Source: Datnioides undecimradiatus (Eukaryota; Chordata; Actinopteri; Lobotiformes; Datnioididae). From it: a DNA stretch of 64,000 nt. A model generated the notes under the pieces. It saw nothing but the letters and a program-made list of their open reading frames with translations. It did no database searches and was not told the origin of the DNA. Each line of letters begins with the position of its first letter. Within the stretch, counting starts at the first letter, position 1. This document shows positions 25,201 through 39,148 of this stretch, one piece after another. Where the stretch lies: contig WARS01000007.1 in NCBI GenBank assembly GCA_008933995.1, forward strand, positions 5,948,923 to 6,012,922, in the 5' to 3' direction. Both the position numbers and the translations under genes were made by a program.

Positions 25201-28200
25201 AGGTCCATCCTGGATACTGGGAGAAAAGCACAATGCTCACGTGTCGGAGAACAACAAAGTAAAAGAAGTAAGACGTGAAATCTCGAGTGATTCGTAGAAC
25301 GAGTGGGAAAAAACAGATTTTTAAACATGAAGTTAAAGTAAGTGCAAAGATCTTAAAGAGCTAAAAGGCAGGGAATCTGTAACCACTCCAATCTGTAAGC
25401 CTCGTATGAGCTCCTCAGCTGTATTTGGAGGATTTACAGGAATCATTTTTTTTATATCTGCCAGCCACAGTCCTGCACTGGTTAAGTACTTAAGTCTCCA
25501 CTGGGCAGATTATTTCCAAACTTCTCTAAAACTGTGTATTATTTATTAATGTTGTCACAGGTTTTTCAAGATGTAATCAAAAACAACATGAAAAAGAGAG
25601 CGCGATCTTTTTTTTTTTCAAAAAAGCCCTTTTTTGGATTTTCTCTTGATGGTTTTTATGTAAATCCAAACAAAGGCAACACAAATGGCTTTCAACTTAT
25701 CTTACTGAAGCACTTGCATTAAAAGCAGTTACGTTTTCAAGTCCTTTTTTTTCTATTAAGCCATGGTGGATGTCTCGTGTAGCAATTTGACTAGGCAAAA
25801 GGTTCCCACTCAGTTTAATGAAGTCAAAACTTCCATTATCCTCTCCAGAATGAGGCTGTGAGAAAGTATTACTGTGGCTTGTGGAGAGCTTGTGACATCC
25901 AGGGTAGAATTGAAATAATTGGCAGAATAACAGCCTGACTACAATGCCCGTGTCCCACACTACAGGAATCCATCACTTTCCTGCTGCGCATCTCATCCAC
26001 TGGTATGTCCAACGCTTACACCAAAGTGTTGATGCGGGTGGGGTCAACTCAGCATGCGAAGGCAGAAGAGGAAGAGGAGGAGGAAGTGGGTGGATCTTTT
26101 TGCACGCAAGACAAAGAAAATGGTTTTAAAAGCTGCCACCCAGGGCCCTTATTTTGAAAAAAAAAATGATGTGGTTGTAGTAAACTAAGGGGCAGTGAGA
26201 CCTCCCCACCCCTGATTGACTGTGTCAAGGGTCCTCTGCCCATCCCTCATGTGATGTGCGTTTGAACTGGAAGTGAAAGGGCCAGTCAGGAGTCCCTTGG
26301 GGATTGCTTCAAAAGCTCAAAAACACATCACCCTGTCCATTAAGATGCATTTGGTTGAATGACTTTTCAGTTGAAAAAGTGAAGGGCTATTTCAGAGAAT
26401 ACAGGGAATGTCCCATTAAAAAATACCATAATGACTACCTCAGGGGTCACATTGTCACTGCAAGAAAATTCTGCTGTCCTATTGGGAAGCTGAATGAAAC
26501 GATGATGACTGTCACCAGATGTTTTTCTGCTAAAGGAAATAAATGGATTCAGCTGCCAGTTCCCTGTGATGCTAGCTGTATCAGGAGCCAGTAAATAGTG
26601 GTACTGTTGATGAGACAAAGCAAGGGGCAGACGATAGAGTCTGCGCACAAAAGGTCAGAGGGTATTGTGGGGGCTGCATCTCCATCTGGAATTTTTTATT
26701 TTTTTTAATTACCAAGGACAGGTCAAGTGGTTCTCCATCTTTTGTCCAATCCATACGGAGTAGCGGAGGCTGAGCTGCCGCTGGGCAGGTGACCACACCA
26801 TCCATTCCCATGGGAAGGTACGTTTGCTGGGGCATTTGCAGAGCCCGGGCCGGGTCTGAAAAGGGAAAAAAAATAAATAAATTGTTTACTTTGTAATAGC
26901 TGTTGGCCCTCCTCTCTTTCTGTCAGAAGTGGCTCAGCTGGCCTCTTCCTACAGGAGCTTGCATTCATTAAATGTGGTATCAGTGTGTGATCGTCCACCA
27001 AGGCCAGAACTTCCAGCCCGCTTCCATTCCCTCTCTCTGTCCCAGGATCTGCTGGTTCTGGATTTGGTTAGACCTTTTTATTCTGCCTTCAGCACTAACG
27101 TCCCTCACACATCCCTATGTTCCACTCACTACTGATGCACTGATAGTTTTGTTTGTTTCTTTAGAATAAACAACTCAACTGAGACTTAAACCTGACCTCT
27201 TCGACACGCGCATTGAGCCGGTTTATGACATAACTACCACCGTTTAGATACATGCTGCTGCTTCAGTATCTTGGGAAAACACATGTACTGGTACGGAGAA
27301 ACTGTGCCATGATCCATTCTGAGAACAGAATTTGTTATCAATTTTCTATGAGCCTATGTTTCACTACAAGTGCTGTTCCTTGTATTTACAGCTGACTAAA
27401 TGTGTCTGAAGGGTTTCGCGGGTCTACGAACAACAGCAAAATGTTCAAAGGCAAAGTCATTTCTAACACTCCCAAATGGATTAGCTTATGTTTAAAACAC
27501 TGATTATCATGAGACAATAACTCAATCTTATTTATTACCGATGCTTCTAAAGAGTGAACAGATAGAAGGGCTTACATGTTCAATCATGATTGGCTGACAA
27601 ACACAACAATGCTTGTTTTTCCTATGGAAGCATGTCAATATCAATTAAATGAGAATATTTCTGTGATTCAGGCAGTCAGGAAAACTGCTGGCATTACTAG
27701 TTTCATATAAATATATTTGGTGATCATAAATAATATCACTTGAAGAAATAAGAAAATGTATTGTTTTCAAGTTATGAAAGTTATGAAAGGAAGGTTTTAC
27801 ACATTAGATGAAGAAACTGTTGGTGCCAACTTTTTCTATTCCAGTTTGTTGCTGTGACTGCAGCTGAAACTAATGCATTACAGAAAAATACTTAAAGATT
27901 GCATCTAAAATGTCCACTCCTTCCCGACTCTTCCTTTCATTTATAAATATCAGCTTAATCAAAAAGATGTGAATACTGTTATGGATGATTCTCACCCAGT
28001 TTCTTGCCTCTTTGAGGAATTGCCCTCAGGGAGGAAGTGAAGACAACATAGAAGGATCCGCCCTGTGTTTTATTTCGGTGTAGTTTTATTCCGGCAACAT
28101 TAAATTGACTCAAGTTAAACTTAACGTCGGCTTAACGTCTTGCCTTTGCTGACCTACAGTGGTTTAACTCTTCACTTTCCAGGAGTGATGTAGAGGGGTA

Positions 28201-31200
28201 CTTAAGGGTGTGTCAGCCCACTGTGACATCAGTGACAGGCGTGGCTACAGGTGCCCGTCTTTTCACTCAGGCCTCTTATCGGCCGCCTCATTATCGGCCT
28301 TTCTCTCTCAGTCTGTCTCTCTTTCTGTCTCCCTCTCTGTCTCTCTCTCTCTCCCTCCCTCTCCTTCCCTCTCTCTCTCTGCTGTTCTCTCCCTCTGTCT
28401 CTGTCTCTCTTACCTCTCCCTCCCTCCCGCTCTCTCTCTGTGTCTTTCTCTCTCTGTCTCTTCGCCTCTCTCTCTCTCGCTCTCTCTGTTGCTCTCTCCC
28501 TCTGTCTGTCTCTCTTACCTCTCCCTCCGTCTTCCCCTGTCTCTCCCTCTCTCTCTCTGTCTCTCTCTCCCCTGGCTGTTGCTGTCTCATTCCAGATGTT
28601 TGAGATCTGGATCTTTGTTCTCCAGGAGATTCAGGCATTGTTTTTCTCTTCCTCTTTGTGTCTTTTTGTTTGTTTGTTTGTTTCCTAGCGTTTGAATGCC
28701 CTGCTAGAGTTTTGCCTCTTGTCGTCTGTCCTCTTTCCAGATCTCCATGGCGGAGGGGAGGTCATGTGACTCCGTTTGGAAGATCTTTTTTTGGAAGTCG
28801 CTCTCTGTCCTCTCATCCTTTTTGTCCATACTGTAACTTCACCATGTTGGTCTCCTCTGCATCTTATCATGACTGTCCATCCTGTGATGTTTCTTCACTT
28901 GATTCCCTGTTGGAGAGGTTTGTCCATCTCCTAATCGAGCGTCATATCCTGCACTAATTTAACCAATGCGCCAAAACCTGTAGAGTTAATTGTTGCACCA
29001 TGCTTTGTTAAAATGTTAAAAAGAAAAGAGATATGTGATATCTTTCGAGGGAAATGTATCAGCAGAAACATACGCATTACTGTGAGGTTAGCAGAGGCTG
29101 TGGGCGGTGTCAGCAGGCCATTGGTCGGCATGCATGTGTAGTTCCCAGAGTCCTCTGGGATGAGACTGGAGATGAGTAGAGTTCCATCCACCATGATCTT
29201 TACCCGTGACTTCAGAGACCTTGAGAAAAAAAAAAGAAAAAGGGAAGTCTTCAATATGCAAAGAGCAGAGCAGACCGGATACAGGAGAACCAGCGAGAGG
29301 TAATTCAGCTCTTCCAAACAGGCTCTCAGAGAAGTGGCAGTGTAGGAGGGTTTTTTTTGTTGTTGTTTTGTTTTTTTTCCCCCATGTGAGTTATTCACCA
29401 CCGTGTGCAGATGGAGGTTAAGGAAATTTCATTTCATTTCAGTTAGAGTGGGAAGAGGAGTGCCCACTCATTTTATACATTCTTATGCTTAGAGAGAAAC
29501 CAGAGAGACAACCTGAGGACTGAACCAGGCTGCTGCACCTTACAAACAGGTTACAGATGCAGCGCTGACAAAATCAGCCACACAGTCACATGTTTATGCT
29601 TTTTACCATGCAGGCCAGATGAGTCATGTACTGTAAAACAACCTGGATACTCTTCAGCACTGCTCTGATTTTCTTTCGTTGCACTGATATCAGCGTCAGC
29701 CTGTGTTGAAATGGAACATATGACTAATGTGAAAGGGGTCGCTTGCAGTGACAAATGCAGCTCCACAGCAATGATGCCACCCAGGGGTGGCCACAGCCTC
29801 CCTGATCCTATTGCTGGCCTCCAGGCTGCCCCTCCCCCACCACAAGCTACATATGTTTCTAAGTATGGCAGTTAACTAAAACTAAAGTTTATTTGTCTTT
29901 GAAATTGGGCTGGAGAAGGACAGAAGTCAAACCTAAGTACAAATCTAAGCTTTTAACGAGTCAAAAATAAAGATGAAAACTTTTTGCGTAGAACTGGAAA
30001 GTTTCCAAACTTTCCACACGTGAAAAGGCAGATATCCTGGGGGAAGAAGAATCAGATCCAGTTTCTTGGATTGCAGCTTGAACAAAAATATGCAGCAATT
30101 TACAACCTCACCTCAGCTTTTAGCTTAGTGCTAATCAGCAAATGTTAGCATGCTCACCCAACTCAATTACAAGCACACACCTGCTGTCGTTCATAACCCC
30201 ACACCCACTTTTCACAGTATTAAACATCATTTATCAAACCCAAACTATTAGAGAAATGAGCGTACATCAGAACGGATTTTAAGAACGGCCTAAAGTGACT
30301 CTGTGTTTGAGGAAAACCTGTTTGATGTTTATTGATCTTTAAATTTATCTCATCTTTTAATATAGAGGCGGTTGCACCAGCCACAGAGGGACGCTCAATA
30401 TGTTTTGGGTTTGCTTTTGTCATGTCGTCTATCGGCATGTTAACATGTGGACTTCAGGATCTAGTTCAAAGCAGTACAGTGCTGCAAGTACGGCTGCAGA
30501 CTTCTTTAATCTCTCCTCAGTTTTCTGGTTGTATAACCACATCTTCATGTTTTAGTTTCAAAATAAAAGCCCACCATAGCAGCTCTTAAGACAATTCCCT
30601 TTGTTTTACAAACTAAATATTCTTCCAGTTCCAGCAGCTCGCACGGATGTAAGCACTTAATTGTAATGTGTTTTAAATGACTTTAATGGCGCAAATGGAG
30701 AAGACTAAACAGGGAGTTCTGATATTCTAAAAGAGCACCTCACTATTTTAAATAGAGCAATTGCAAAAGAGCTTATTTCCCTAAATTAGTAACAGATAAT
30801 CAGAATAATCCTTATGTGCACTACTCACACATTAACGGCCTTAGATTTCAGCTCCAAAAAGCCTCTCTGAAACTTTTCTCCTCATCCAAATCAGGTTGAG
30901 TATTAACCTGAGTGTAACTGCTATGAATAATGATATGTGTGATAGAGAAATGCTTAGGAGGAGAAGTAATGCAAATTAAGCCCTCCACCTGCTCGACTGA
31001 CCCCATCCCAGCCACCATTTTTTAAGAGTGTTCAATTGTCTGGTGGATGATGTGCTGGCAATCATGAACCATTCCCCGCTCACTCGGATCTTCCCAGCCA
31101 CTGAACACTGCTATTGTGAACACACTCCTACAGAAAAGCTCATTCGGTGCTTCACTGTTTCAGGGCAATTTCATTTTTTTTTTTTTTAAAATAAAATGAC

Positions 31201-34200
31201 TGGAGTGTTCTCTACTCTCTTTATTTTTATTTGCTTATGTATGTTGCATTTTGTGTGTCTTTTTGGCAAAGACCATCGTCTTCATTAACTCTGCTTTCAT
31301 TTATTTTTTGGCTGTTTGGGGGAATAAGAAATCACAAACAAGCTGAAAGACCTGCCCAGTATATTATTACCTTATTATGTTATCCTGCCTAATGTATTGG
31401 GAAACAATTGCCTTACACAGCCAGCAGACATGGAGCAGCATTAGCATTCATTTGGAGTCGTGTGTCTGTCTACCTGATGAATGTAAGTCCAATATTCATT
31501 CTACTTTTATCTCTGTTGTCCTCTAACTCCTGAGAAAAATATCCCCCCTTCCCGTTGTTGAACTTTCTTCACCGCTCAAACTTTTTCTGCAGTTCTCAGT
31601 TCTCAGACTGATCCCAAAAAGGTCATCAGAGCCGTTGAGCTGGGTAATAATTCTACGTGTTTGATAAATTGTTACTAAAATATCGACAAGTGGCGCTTCA
31701 ATGACCGCTCACTACCTGTGACACTCCCAGAGTTTTTGACAATGAGTAGCTTCAATGCAAAGTTTTATAAGTGGGTCCCTCATTTTGATAGTATCACGCG
31801 CAATGCAACAACAATCCGTGGTTGTGTTGGTCCGATGTGGGCAATGTTTACAATGAATAAGCAGCAGAGCATTATAGTATTATGTACATTATTATATATT
31901 GGATTTTTTTATATATATTTCTATGTTTTTGCATCAATGTTGTGACATACCTTGACTTTATTAGAAACTTCTTAACTTCATAAATAATACATTTTTCCAG
32001 CAACTTTACAATTTTAATAAATTTTGACTATAAGTTGTAGGCTATTGATGTTATGTATCAATAGGAGAGCTAGTCTGGCATCTATATCATTCAGCCTTGG
32101 CATATTGCCACTGGGGCAAAAATAAACAACTGCGTACTTCTGTATGATATGATGTTGAAATCATATCAACTTATAGATGTTGTCGTCTTTCTTCCAGCTG
32201 AACAGACGCTGAGATCCAAAAACACTGCAGCAAAAATCCGAAAAGAGAAGCTGCGCTCTAACTTTAAATCCCTGGCACAAAATGTCAAGCCCCAAGCTAA
32301 CCTTGGTGTGGTTTTTTGATGCTGATTTGAATTTCACATCAGACGTACGAAAAAAATCCACCTTTTATCATCTCAGGAATATTGCCGATGTACAACCCCC
32401 CGCCTCCTCTCCTGGGCAGATACTGGAGGAATAAAGCATTCTTTCATCACTGGCAGACTTGATTACTGCAAAGCTCGTTTTTATTCTGGTCTACCAGAGA
32501 AACCTCTCAGTTTTGAGTTCTCTAACATGGCCCTTAGATGTGTGTTGGCATGTAAAAACATCTTCTGCAGCCAAACTTCACCCTGAGTAAAAAAAAAAGA
32601 AATAGAAAAAAAGTCGTACTATAAATCACTTTTTGTTTATTTTGATTATCAGAGTTCTGCTTCTTCCAGCATAAGCAGGAATCACCAGGGGGACAGAAGC
32701 AAGGAGCCACCTTTGGCATCGCTATATTACTCTAAAGTTTTTACAGCTGCTAGCTAAGTGTTGCTATTTTTGTGTAAATGATCAAGTGAACAGGAGTTTT
32801 ATAAGCTGACTTTGTCATACCTGACTGGGTTCTGAGTGCATACTAAATTATTGAGTAATAATAACATGTAAAATTGATGGGTTTTGACTCAAATTACTGT
32901 AAATTTCATCAGTGCGTTTTGGGGTCTCGTGTGATCCTCCATCTAATGATGTGGTGCGGCCTCTCAGCCACCAGAACTTTAAGAAGTCTTATTCAGAGTG
33001 CAGCAATACATGTGCAAGACCTAAAACAAAGCAGGTATTGCAGGTTAAAAACAAAACACTCCTCTGTGTCAGTTTTTCAAGACAATTCAACATTTGCCAT
33101 CAAACCATTCAGTGGACCGGCACATGAGTGCATGTCAGACAGGCTTTTAAGAGATGTCGCTTCTAGATTTGTCTGGTCCACCGGGACTGGCTTTCATGTA
33201 CTGTAGCTCCATGGGCCAGAACTAACAGCTGTGAGGAGGCTGCTAGGTTCTATTAATGAAGAGGCAGATGTTAGCATCTCTGCTTATAAAGAAGCACTTT
33301 TTAGTCTGTACAGATCTCAGCAAGATCTACAGCAATTTAGGGGAAAATGTTTTTTATTTTTCAAGCAAAGTGCAAAGATTATTTACTTTTCCACAATCTA
33401 CGATGAAAAGTGCAAAGGCAGACTGGAATTAGCTGTAACAACCGTCCCTGGGTTCCTGGAACATTAAGAATGAAAAAAAGCCGCACAAAGATAACATTTT
33501 ACTCCACCTGCTCCAGCCCGCTACATAAAACATCAAAGCGTAAAAACACAAAGCACGGGAACAAAGAGTAATGATTGCACTCACTCTGTGTGATAGACGT
33601 TTTCTCCACCTTTCTGCCACACGTAGGTCATGTTGGGTGGGTCGGCCACCGCCTGGCACTGGAGAAGTGCATTCTGGGACATGTTGAGAGAGATGCTTTT
33701 GGGTGGGACAACAATAACAGGTGGACCTAGTGGGAGACAGTTTAAAAAAGACATATTTTTTTAAAAAAGGTCTGCAATTAAGGATTATTCACAAAAATAT
33801 CAAAAAAGAGCTGTCTGTCAGCATTCCGTCATGACTGAGTGCAGCATATAATCACACATTTCCCTGCAAAAAGCTGGCCGCTTGCTCAAAACATTTATCT
33901 GTTAACTATTAACGAACTGCTTAACTGGCAAAAGTAAAAAAAAACATCATCTTTGAATGAGTTTGAAAAGGTTCTTTTTCATTTCTTAAAGTGGAAACAG
34001 ACAACTTTTCAACCCACCCAGTGTTCCCTAGTGGTATTACTGGCATTGCTGTTGCAAAAAAACCAAAAAAATCCAGATCGCTCCTTGTTTTCTCCAAGTC
34101 TAGCAACTACCAACAACGCAGAACACGTATTTCCAAATTTCTGCAAGGAAATGATCAACACCTCTTTAGAAATGAGAAAGAAGCGTGTTCACTGAAGAGG

Positions 34201-37200
34201 CAAAGTGAAATTGAGATGATTTCGTATGGGGTAATGACAGTTTGAATGTTGCTTCGTGCAAACAAGTGCAGCAGGGGTTGGCGTCGGGGTGGAGGAGGGA
34301 GGCGAGCAAAACATTAGGAGAAAAAGTGTGAGTTTATTCATTCGTCTAGTGTAGAATGGAGACATGAAAGCAGGAGGAGGAGATTTTCCCAGGAGATTGT
34401 AGCCGGTGGCTGACGCAATGAAAGCGAAGCACTCTAAACACCGATGGTGTCATTATTCTACAGCCATTACACAGTGCGATCAACATTTAATTCATAATTA
34501 GAATGAAAGCTTTTAGTTTTCCAGCTGAAATCAAGACAGTCAAATGTTTTTCAGTGTGGCAGAGGACACAAAAAAAGTGTTTCTAAATGTAATTTTTTTA
34601 TTGGACTCATGTTATGCAAACAGTCTATTCGCAGGATTCTCATTGCCAGTGTTTATAACCGCTTTATTGTAAATGCCTTATGTGCTGTTTACATTAAGGC
34701 CAGCCAGAAGAAATGACAGGAAGGTCGCTGGAGGAGCTACACAGCAGAGCAAGTGATTTAAAAGACTCCTAATCAACTCGGGCTTAGATCAGTCTGCCTC
34801 AATGTCTTACACTGAACCTATAACTCTGATTTGAAAAGTTCCAAATGCAGTGAAGAGGATGCAGACTTGTTTTCTTAAGGACCTGTGAGATATTGGAGAG
34901 CTATTACAGTAGACATCAATCCATCCACAGCTCAGTATCAGACTTTTATGCTAAAGCTCTTTTGAGGGGGGGTGTTTGAGATATGTTGTCTCACAGCAGT
35001 TTAAATCTGTCCCAGAGTATATTTGTCTTACTTTATGCAGCTAAGAATGTCTGTTACTGCGATGGGAGTCTGACAACAGCAAAACCTCAGAGACAATCAT
35101 GTACAGTATGAGGGGGAGGATGTAAACGTTCAGAAAAAAATATATATACCTGATGCACATTAGGGGTTTAAGTAAAGGTAAGGGAGAAAGACGTTAATAT
35201 AAACACTATGAAATTAATCTATGTGCCTGACAGAGCCGGGTGCATGGGGGTGGGTGACACAGTTTATAGAAGACAAGTATTAATAAAGAGAAGTAGGGAA
35301 AACCAAATACCAAATACAACAATTGAATGTAAATATGGAAACAGTTTAATGAAAATGATAATCCACCTCGGAACCTTATCGACTTTCCGTACACTCTTTT
35401 TGTGAGACGTTAAAGCAGTAAACTACACACGAAGAAATGCTTTGTCATGATGAAGCCCTGAAATACATGTGTCTGCTGAGCCAAATCACAAACAAAATCA
35501 TTTTTTTACATATGAGAAGCCTGTTGTCCCACTCTGATGTAAATAATAAGTAAAATCAAATATTTCAGCTGCACTTAACATTAACGCAGAATGTGTTACC
35601 GTCTGAATCTAAAGCCTCATCTGTTATCAGTTCCTGTGGTATTACGATGATGCTAGACTACCGAAAATATGAATCATTTATGTCTGAAAAGTTATGATGG
35701 CTCGGAGCAATATTCTGCACATGAGGTTTTATACCACGAGTTGATGAATGAGCTCAAGAGTGTAATATAAACCGAGGAAAAGTCAATGCATCACTGGGCT
35801 AACCAACGAGGAACACATATAGATATATAAATGTGAGAATATGAGCTGTAGATTTGAAAATCGTCATTTGTTTTTTTTATCATGACGATAATGCCAGAGC
35901 AACTCTGGAAAGCCGTCAATATCCCCAGGGCCCTGAGCTGTAAAACCTCCACAATAACAGCATACAGCCGCTGCAGCATGTTGCTATAATGTCACATTCG
36001 CCGCTTCCCTCTGCTGCGCCCACCTCAGACATGTATGCCACTGGCAAAGAGCTAATAAAGGAGGTCTGAAGTGCCACATGTCTCATGTATAAATAACCAC
36101 ATGATCTCCAGAGCAGTCATCACTGATCAGGGCTCTCATTTATAAAAGGATGGACAGGATCCATAGAGTGGATAGGCAGAAATCCTACATTTAATACCTC
36201 TTGAGACCCTTTTCTAGAAGGTTTCATCAGTGACATAGTTTAACTAACATATAATATTTGTTGTATAAGCATGCATATAAAACTAGATCGATAAATATGA
36301 TATATGTAAATGTTTGTTTAGCTTGTTTGCTTAATTTCAATGAATGTGTTTTTATTTTCCATTACACACAGTGTTCTATTACACTCACAGATGCATATAA
36401 CCTTCGTGTGAAATCATTTTTTTGTGTTTATATCTGTATTTATATTCCCAGTTAACAATCTTTTCATTTGATCCAGAAATGGGAAGCACTATAGAAAGTC
36501 TGTTTAAGTGTGAGCTCTATAGATTAACCATTGGTCATGCATCATTGATACATTCAGTAATGATGATTGAGATCTCACCACGATGGATGTTTACACGTGA
36601 TAAATTAGCTGTGCGGGCGTTTTAAATAGCCACAGCGGTGCCGAGCGTTTAGAGCTAATGACAGCCGTTCTGTTGGAGAACGTCGCTGATGAAATGAAAC
36701 CAGTTTTTCTTTGTTGCCGTTCCTCTCGCTGACAGGTCTAATGAGTTGCGGAGCAGGCACATGTGTCAATATGCAAACAAATGCTTCTATATCCATTTAT
36801 GGTTAAGTGCGAGGCTTGAAATGAAGCTCGCGTCGGCCTGCATCGGTTTCCGCAATAATTGAGATGAAAACTCAACTGGCTTTATAAATGGAAAAAATAG
36901 CAGTCCCCGAACAGCTTCGTGGCTAGCATGTCACTGTTGATCTCCTTTAAGGCTACACTTAGACATAAAGGGACCCTCATGCTGACTGCTCCAGCAGCAG
37001 TGAGTCCAAATTTAAAATCTTAAACCAAATTTAACATCCTTCAACTTCACTCAAAGTTTAGCTTACAACCTCTTCAGACAAGTTTACGAGTCTTTTTAAT
37101 ACCTTTTAGGTTCTTTCACTGTCCCTAAATTGATTTAACTGTTTGAAATACTTTTTAAGTGCCCACAGACACCCGAGAAGTGTTCATGCTTAGTGCACAC

Positions 37201-39082
37201 CTGCAGGCAATGTTCCCTTTAAAAATCACAGTCCACTTGGAAATGTGCACGCATGGACTGGTCTCATATCCCACCCTCTATACACCCACACTGAATCATA
37301 AATGGTCAATGCAAAGAACGCACATGAATGTTGTGTGAATCATGGCGACCACGGAGAGTAAGCCCACGAAAAGGAAATAAGTATATGGAGTGTAATTACT
37401 GCTCAAGAGCTGTCACTGGCTTCATTTCCCGACTTTGCTCATTTACACATGCAGGTGGTGGAGACGTGTCGGGTAAGGTGGCTGGTGAATGTGAGTGCGT
37501 GTGTGTGTGGGAACCACCGTGGTGTGCCGTCTCTGGTGTGCTCTGTGCACCCGGCAGCACAGCTTTACTGCAGCGATTTTACACAAAAACTTTATGGCAA
37601 CTACAATTGTACTTGGTGATGTAAGCACAGCATTAGAGGCTACCATCAAAAGCTACTGAAGCCCCGCTCTCCAGTCCTTTAATCATATTTGAAGTTATTT
37701 TGATTTCTACAACTATTGATAGTTCATTGAGGTGAAAAGGGTTCCTAGATCAAGTTCCACAATCTGGCATCAATTTACCACTTCACCATCTGCATCCGCA
37801 ATTTCCCATCTGAAGCACCCGTCAGAGTTTACATACGGGTGCCGTACAGTGGCGTACACCTCTCTCCAGCTCCATTTTGTGCATATGAAATGTTTATAAC
37901 CTGAAATGCTACTACGGAATATACGCATGAGTGACAGTTTAGAGGTGACTTAGGCTTTTAGACTGACTTCATCCAGATCAGCCATTAGTCTACTGTAATC
38001 CATCCATGTGGCAACGCTGCGGAAAACCACAGCCAAAGCTCAGATAATGTGACTTTGACTGAACAGCATTAGGCTCACGATGATTATTATTCAAAATATG
38101 GCGAGTGTGAGATTCCAAAATGAAGTAAAACCTCCAATGCCAAAACAAAATATTTCCCCGTGCACCATGCTTCAGACGAGTCCTGGTTCTCCGGAGAAAA
38201 TCAGCAGTAGGAGTAGGAGTAGGAGTACAGGAAGAAGTCAGAAATAAATTCCACAATGTATTATGCAGTGCTGTGTCGGTGTAATCCAATGATACACACT
38301 GGCATATTTGCATATTCTACATGTATTTGTCCTTAAAATGGACTGTAAAAATCTGTAACCTGTCAAGTTTTGTGAATCTGTCAAGGGTTTACCTGGAAAT
38401 ATTGAAAACATTCAATCTCATGATATATTTTTGACTGTATAAGAGAAATTTATATTTTTCATTCCACCAGCAACAGTTTTTTTTTTTTTAAAAAAAGAGA
38501 TACTAATAATGTGACTCTGATAACCAAATAGAGATATTTACACTTTTCCCTGAGCTACAGCAGCCTTACAAGTTTGAAAAAAAAAGGGTCACGTCTTCAA
38601 AATTCAGCCCTTAAATCGAGCAAAGCAAAAAGTTTTATCACGATAAAGCAACGCCCCGAAAATCCCAGATGATATCCTGTCTCATATCATGATATCAGTG
38701 TTATCTTCACAAGGACAGAATAAGAGCTGAATTCAGTTTGAGTTTCCACTCTGTCATATGATGCAAGAGGGAGAAACAGAAATGTAAATTACGGTGGCTC
38801 CCAGCCAGTCAGGCGCACAGACATCACAGAGACTGAAGGAACTGGCAGGCAGACACACAGACTGACAGACAGACAGACAGGCAAACAGGCAGAGAGACAG
38901 ACAGACAGATCGTCAGGCAATGACTGACCTTTGATCTTCACTCTCGTCACGCGAGTCACGTTTCCCTCGGAGTTGGAGGCGTGGCAGGTGTACTGTCCTG
39001 CTGACTGCATGCTCACCGCTCCCAGAGATAAGGCTCCTTCCTGCTAAATATGACATGACAGATAAACTGAAGCGTGGATACG

Positions 39083-39148
<66 letters not shown>

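Noticed and set aside
28208-28695. Three overlapping plus-strand open frames of 131-161 codons and one minus-strand frame of 115 codons
   Set aside because: They are translations of the CT-rich low-complexity tract: Ser/Leu runs one way, Arg/Glu/Asp runs the other. No domain, no splice context.
27976-28960. Possible retroelement long terminal repeat around the CT tract
   Set aside because: The segment starts TGTTATGG and differs in composition from the intron, but I could find neither a matching end, a target duplication, nor a second copy. Left unnamed.
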